Source: an uncultured Pelagibacteraceae bacterium
Lineage (GTDB): Bacteria > Pseudomonadota > Alphaproteobacteria > Pelagibacterales > Pelagibacteraceae
Assembly (NCBI GenBank): GCA_913052435.1
Contig: CAJXDV010000040.1
Location: 1 to 7,992, forward strand
Length of the DNA stretch: 7,992 nt
Direction of reading: 5' to 3'
A model generated the notes under the pieces. The model searched no databases and was not told the DNA's origin. It worked only from the letters and a program-made list of their open reading frames with translations. This document shows, one piece after another, positions 7,351 through 7,992 of the stretch (the stretch's first letter is position 1; every line of letters starts with the position of its first letter). Made by a program: the position numbers and the translations under genes.

Positions 7351-7676
7351 TCAATTTTGGCAGCAAGTATAAAATCGTTTTGAGCCAAACCTTTTATGGA
7401 ATGGGTAAAAATTTTGATTTTTGCATATCCCCATCCAAACCATATATCGGGATGATGACCTTCTTTTTCAGCAATTTCTCCTACTTTGTTTATAAAGTTT
7501 TGACTTTCAATAAAATTTTTAAATTTAAATTCTTTAATTAAATAAAAACTACTTGATTGATCTTCTTTTACATCCCATCCATCTACTTTTTTTAGATATT
7601 TATGTATTTCATCAATATTGAATGTCGGAATATTTCCCTCACAAGGAATACATTTTTTACTAACTAAATCACTCAT
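7338..7676 (-). CDS. phhB: Pterin-4a-carbinolamine dehydratase
   Basis: This 112-residue cytosolic enzyme dehydrates 4a-hydroxy-tetrahydropterin, the product of pterin-dependent aromatic amino-acid hydroxylases, so that the cofactor can be recycled. The active-site signature is complete: GHHPDI with His74-His75-Pro76, then FTHSIKGL with His92, and Asp101. The N-terminal CIPCEG (9-14) and GWDV (33-36) are also typical. The ATG at 7676 is chosen because family members begin shortly before the CxPCEG motif. A longer frame to 7727 would translate the tRNA itself. The start codon lies only six bases (AAAAGC) after the CCA of tRNA-Gly. No ribosome binding site fits between them, so the message is probably cut from a joint tRNA-mRNA transcript. 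No hydroxylase gene is present in the window, so the physiological partner is unknown. Confidence 0.9.
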   Translation of the reverse strand: MSDLVSKKCIPCEGNIPTFNIDEIHKYLKKVDGWDVKEDQSSSFYLIKEFKFKNFIESQNFINKVGEIAEKEGHHPDIWFGWGYAKIKIFTHSIKGLAQNDFILAAKIDKII

Positions 7677-7682
7677 GCTTTT

Positions 7683-7757
7683 TGGAGCGGGCAATGGGAC
7701 TCGAACCCACGACCTTCTCGTTGGCAACGAGACGCTCTACCACTGAGCTATGCCCGC
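7683..7757 (-). tRNA. tRNA-Gly (anticodon GCC)
   Basis: A full cloverleaf reads on the minus strand. The acceptor stem GCGGGCA (7757-7751) pairs with TGCCCGC (7693-7687). The D arm is GCTC...GAGC, and the anticodon stem TCTCG/CGAGA encloses TTGCCAA with anticodon GCC. The variable loop is AGGTC, and the T arm is GTGGG-TTCGAGT-CCCAT. The discriminator is T at 7686, and CCA is encoded at 7685-7683. It decodes GGC and GGU glycine codons. It has its own promoter and continues directly into the dehydratase gene. Confidence 0.97.
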
Positions 7758-7770
7758 TTGTTTAAAAGTG

Positions 7771-7799
7771 ATTATACTTAGCGGGTTTTTAAATTGCAA
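7771..7799 (-). promoter_or_regulatory. Sigma70-type promoter of tRNA-Gly and the dehydratase gene
   Basis: On the minus strand TTGCAA (7799-7794) is followed by a 17-base spacer and a perfect TATAAT (7776-7771). The -10 element ends 13 bases before the tRNA 5' end at 7757, so transcription would start about five to seven bases upstream of the mature tRNA. Four of six -35 positions match the consensus. This is the clearest promoter in the window and probably drives tRNA and phhB together. Confidence 0.75.
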
Positions 7800-7817
7800 A
7801 CAATATGAAAAATAAAT

Positions 7818-7992
7818 CTAAATGCTTTTAAAAGAATTATCATTTATTTCGTTTGCATATATTAGCCAGTTTTTTATTACCAAAATGTCTCTTGAGGCTG
7901 GTCCATTTAATGAAGAACCAAATAAAAAAATTATTAGGTTTTTTTTAATGGATGAAAGTCTGAGTCTTTTATTTCATTCTTTTTCCAATCCT
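7818..7992 (-). pseudogene. C-terminal end of an unrecognised, possibly LysR-type protein, frame broken as given
   Basis: Entering from the right edge, a minus-strand frame reads DWKKNEIKDSDFHPLKKT and stops at 7934. If the run of eight A (minus strand, 7946-7939) had nine, the frame would instead continue as KKNLIIFLFGSS and later SRDILVIKNWLIYANE, ending at the TAG 7818-7820. The joined 57-residue tail looks like a real Lys/Asn/Ile-rich protein. It recalls the end of GcvA-like LysR regulators, with a G-x-L-then-P stretch, a hydrophobic strand, then a FRxWL-like helix. That resemblance is from memory and weak. The break could be a sequencing error, a true mutation, transcriptional slippage, or a natural end at 7934. 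An opposing 57-codon plus-strand frame from 7822 also stays open, so the call is tentative. Confidence 0.35.

Noticed and set aside
7677..7727. Upstream extension of the dehydratase reading frame to an ATG at 7727
   Set aside because: The extra residues are a translation of the tRNA-Gly gene, a well-known source of spurious N-termini. The family starts just before CxPCEG, which fits the ATG at 7676.
7753..7790. CCCGC ... GCGGGTTTTT on the plus strand as a terminator
   Set aside because: The 5-bp stem needs a loop of over 20 bases and uses the tRNA acceptor end. It would terminate plus-strand transcription, where no gene runs. Coincidence is more likely.
7822..7992. Plus-strand frame open from an ATG at 7822 to the window edge (57 codons)
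   Set aside because: The product is Phe/Leu/Ser-rich as expected for the antisense of Lys-rich coding DNA. It has no ribosome site or recognised motif and opposes a more protein-like minus-strand frame. It cannot be fully excluded.

Overview
The window looks like a stretch of a streamlined marine alphaproteobacterial chromosome, most probably SAR11/Pelagibacterales. This rests on the very low GC of most genes (8 G/C in the 60 bases 3361-3420), proteins rich in Lys, Asn and Ile, gene spacings of one to a few tens of bases with several overlaps, and the order rpe - heparinase II/III family - purH, which from memory recalls alphaproteobacterial neighbourhoods. The assignment is inferred from content; no database search was possible.

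Layout, left to right. (1) 1-102: a leader with a good ribosome binding site. (2) 103-2213: a two-gene sodium/solute symporter operon, with a small DUF4212 subunit and a large SSS-family subunit whose stop and start codons overlap. The large subunit carries a textbook EF-hand calcium-binding loop in a long inter-helix segment. Its DNA is clearly more GC-rich than the rest (30 G/C in 601-660). (3) 2222-2256: a strong GC-rich hairpin. (4) 2266-2610: a small YggT-like membrane protein whose start lies only 14 bases after the hairpin. (5) 2653-7341: rpe, a heparinase II/III-like protein, purH and an FkbM-type methyltransferase, tightly packed and probably co-transcribed at least in part. They cover the pentose phosphate/Calvin-type epimerase step, a probable polyanionic-sugar-related protein, the last two steps of IMP synthesis, and a methyl transfer to an unknown acceptor.

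(6) 7338-7799, minus strand: a tRNA-Gly(GCC) with encoded CCA, preceded by a clear sigma70-type promoter. A pterin-4a-carbinolamine dehydratase gene begins only 6 bases after the CCA. This gene converges on the methyltransferase gene and the two stop codons share the palindrome TTAA. (7) 7818-7992, minus strand: probably the C-terminal end of another protein, perhaps a LysR-type regulator. As given, its frame is broken at a run of eight A; the evidence is modest.

I see no mobile element, CRISPR array, phage or defence system, and most of the window is ordinary core genome. The points most worth a second look are the tRNA-to-start-codon spacing upstream of the dehydratase, the homopolymer frameshift at the right edge, the hairpin wedged between symporter and YggT-like gene, and the EF-hand in the symporter.
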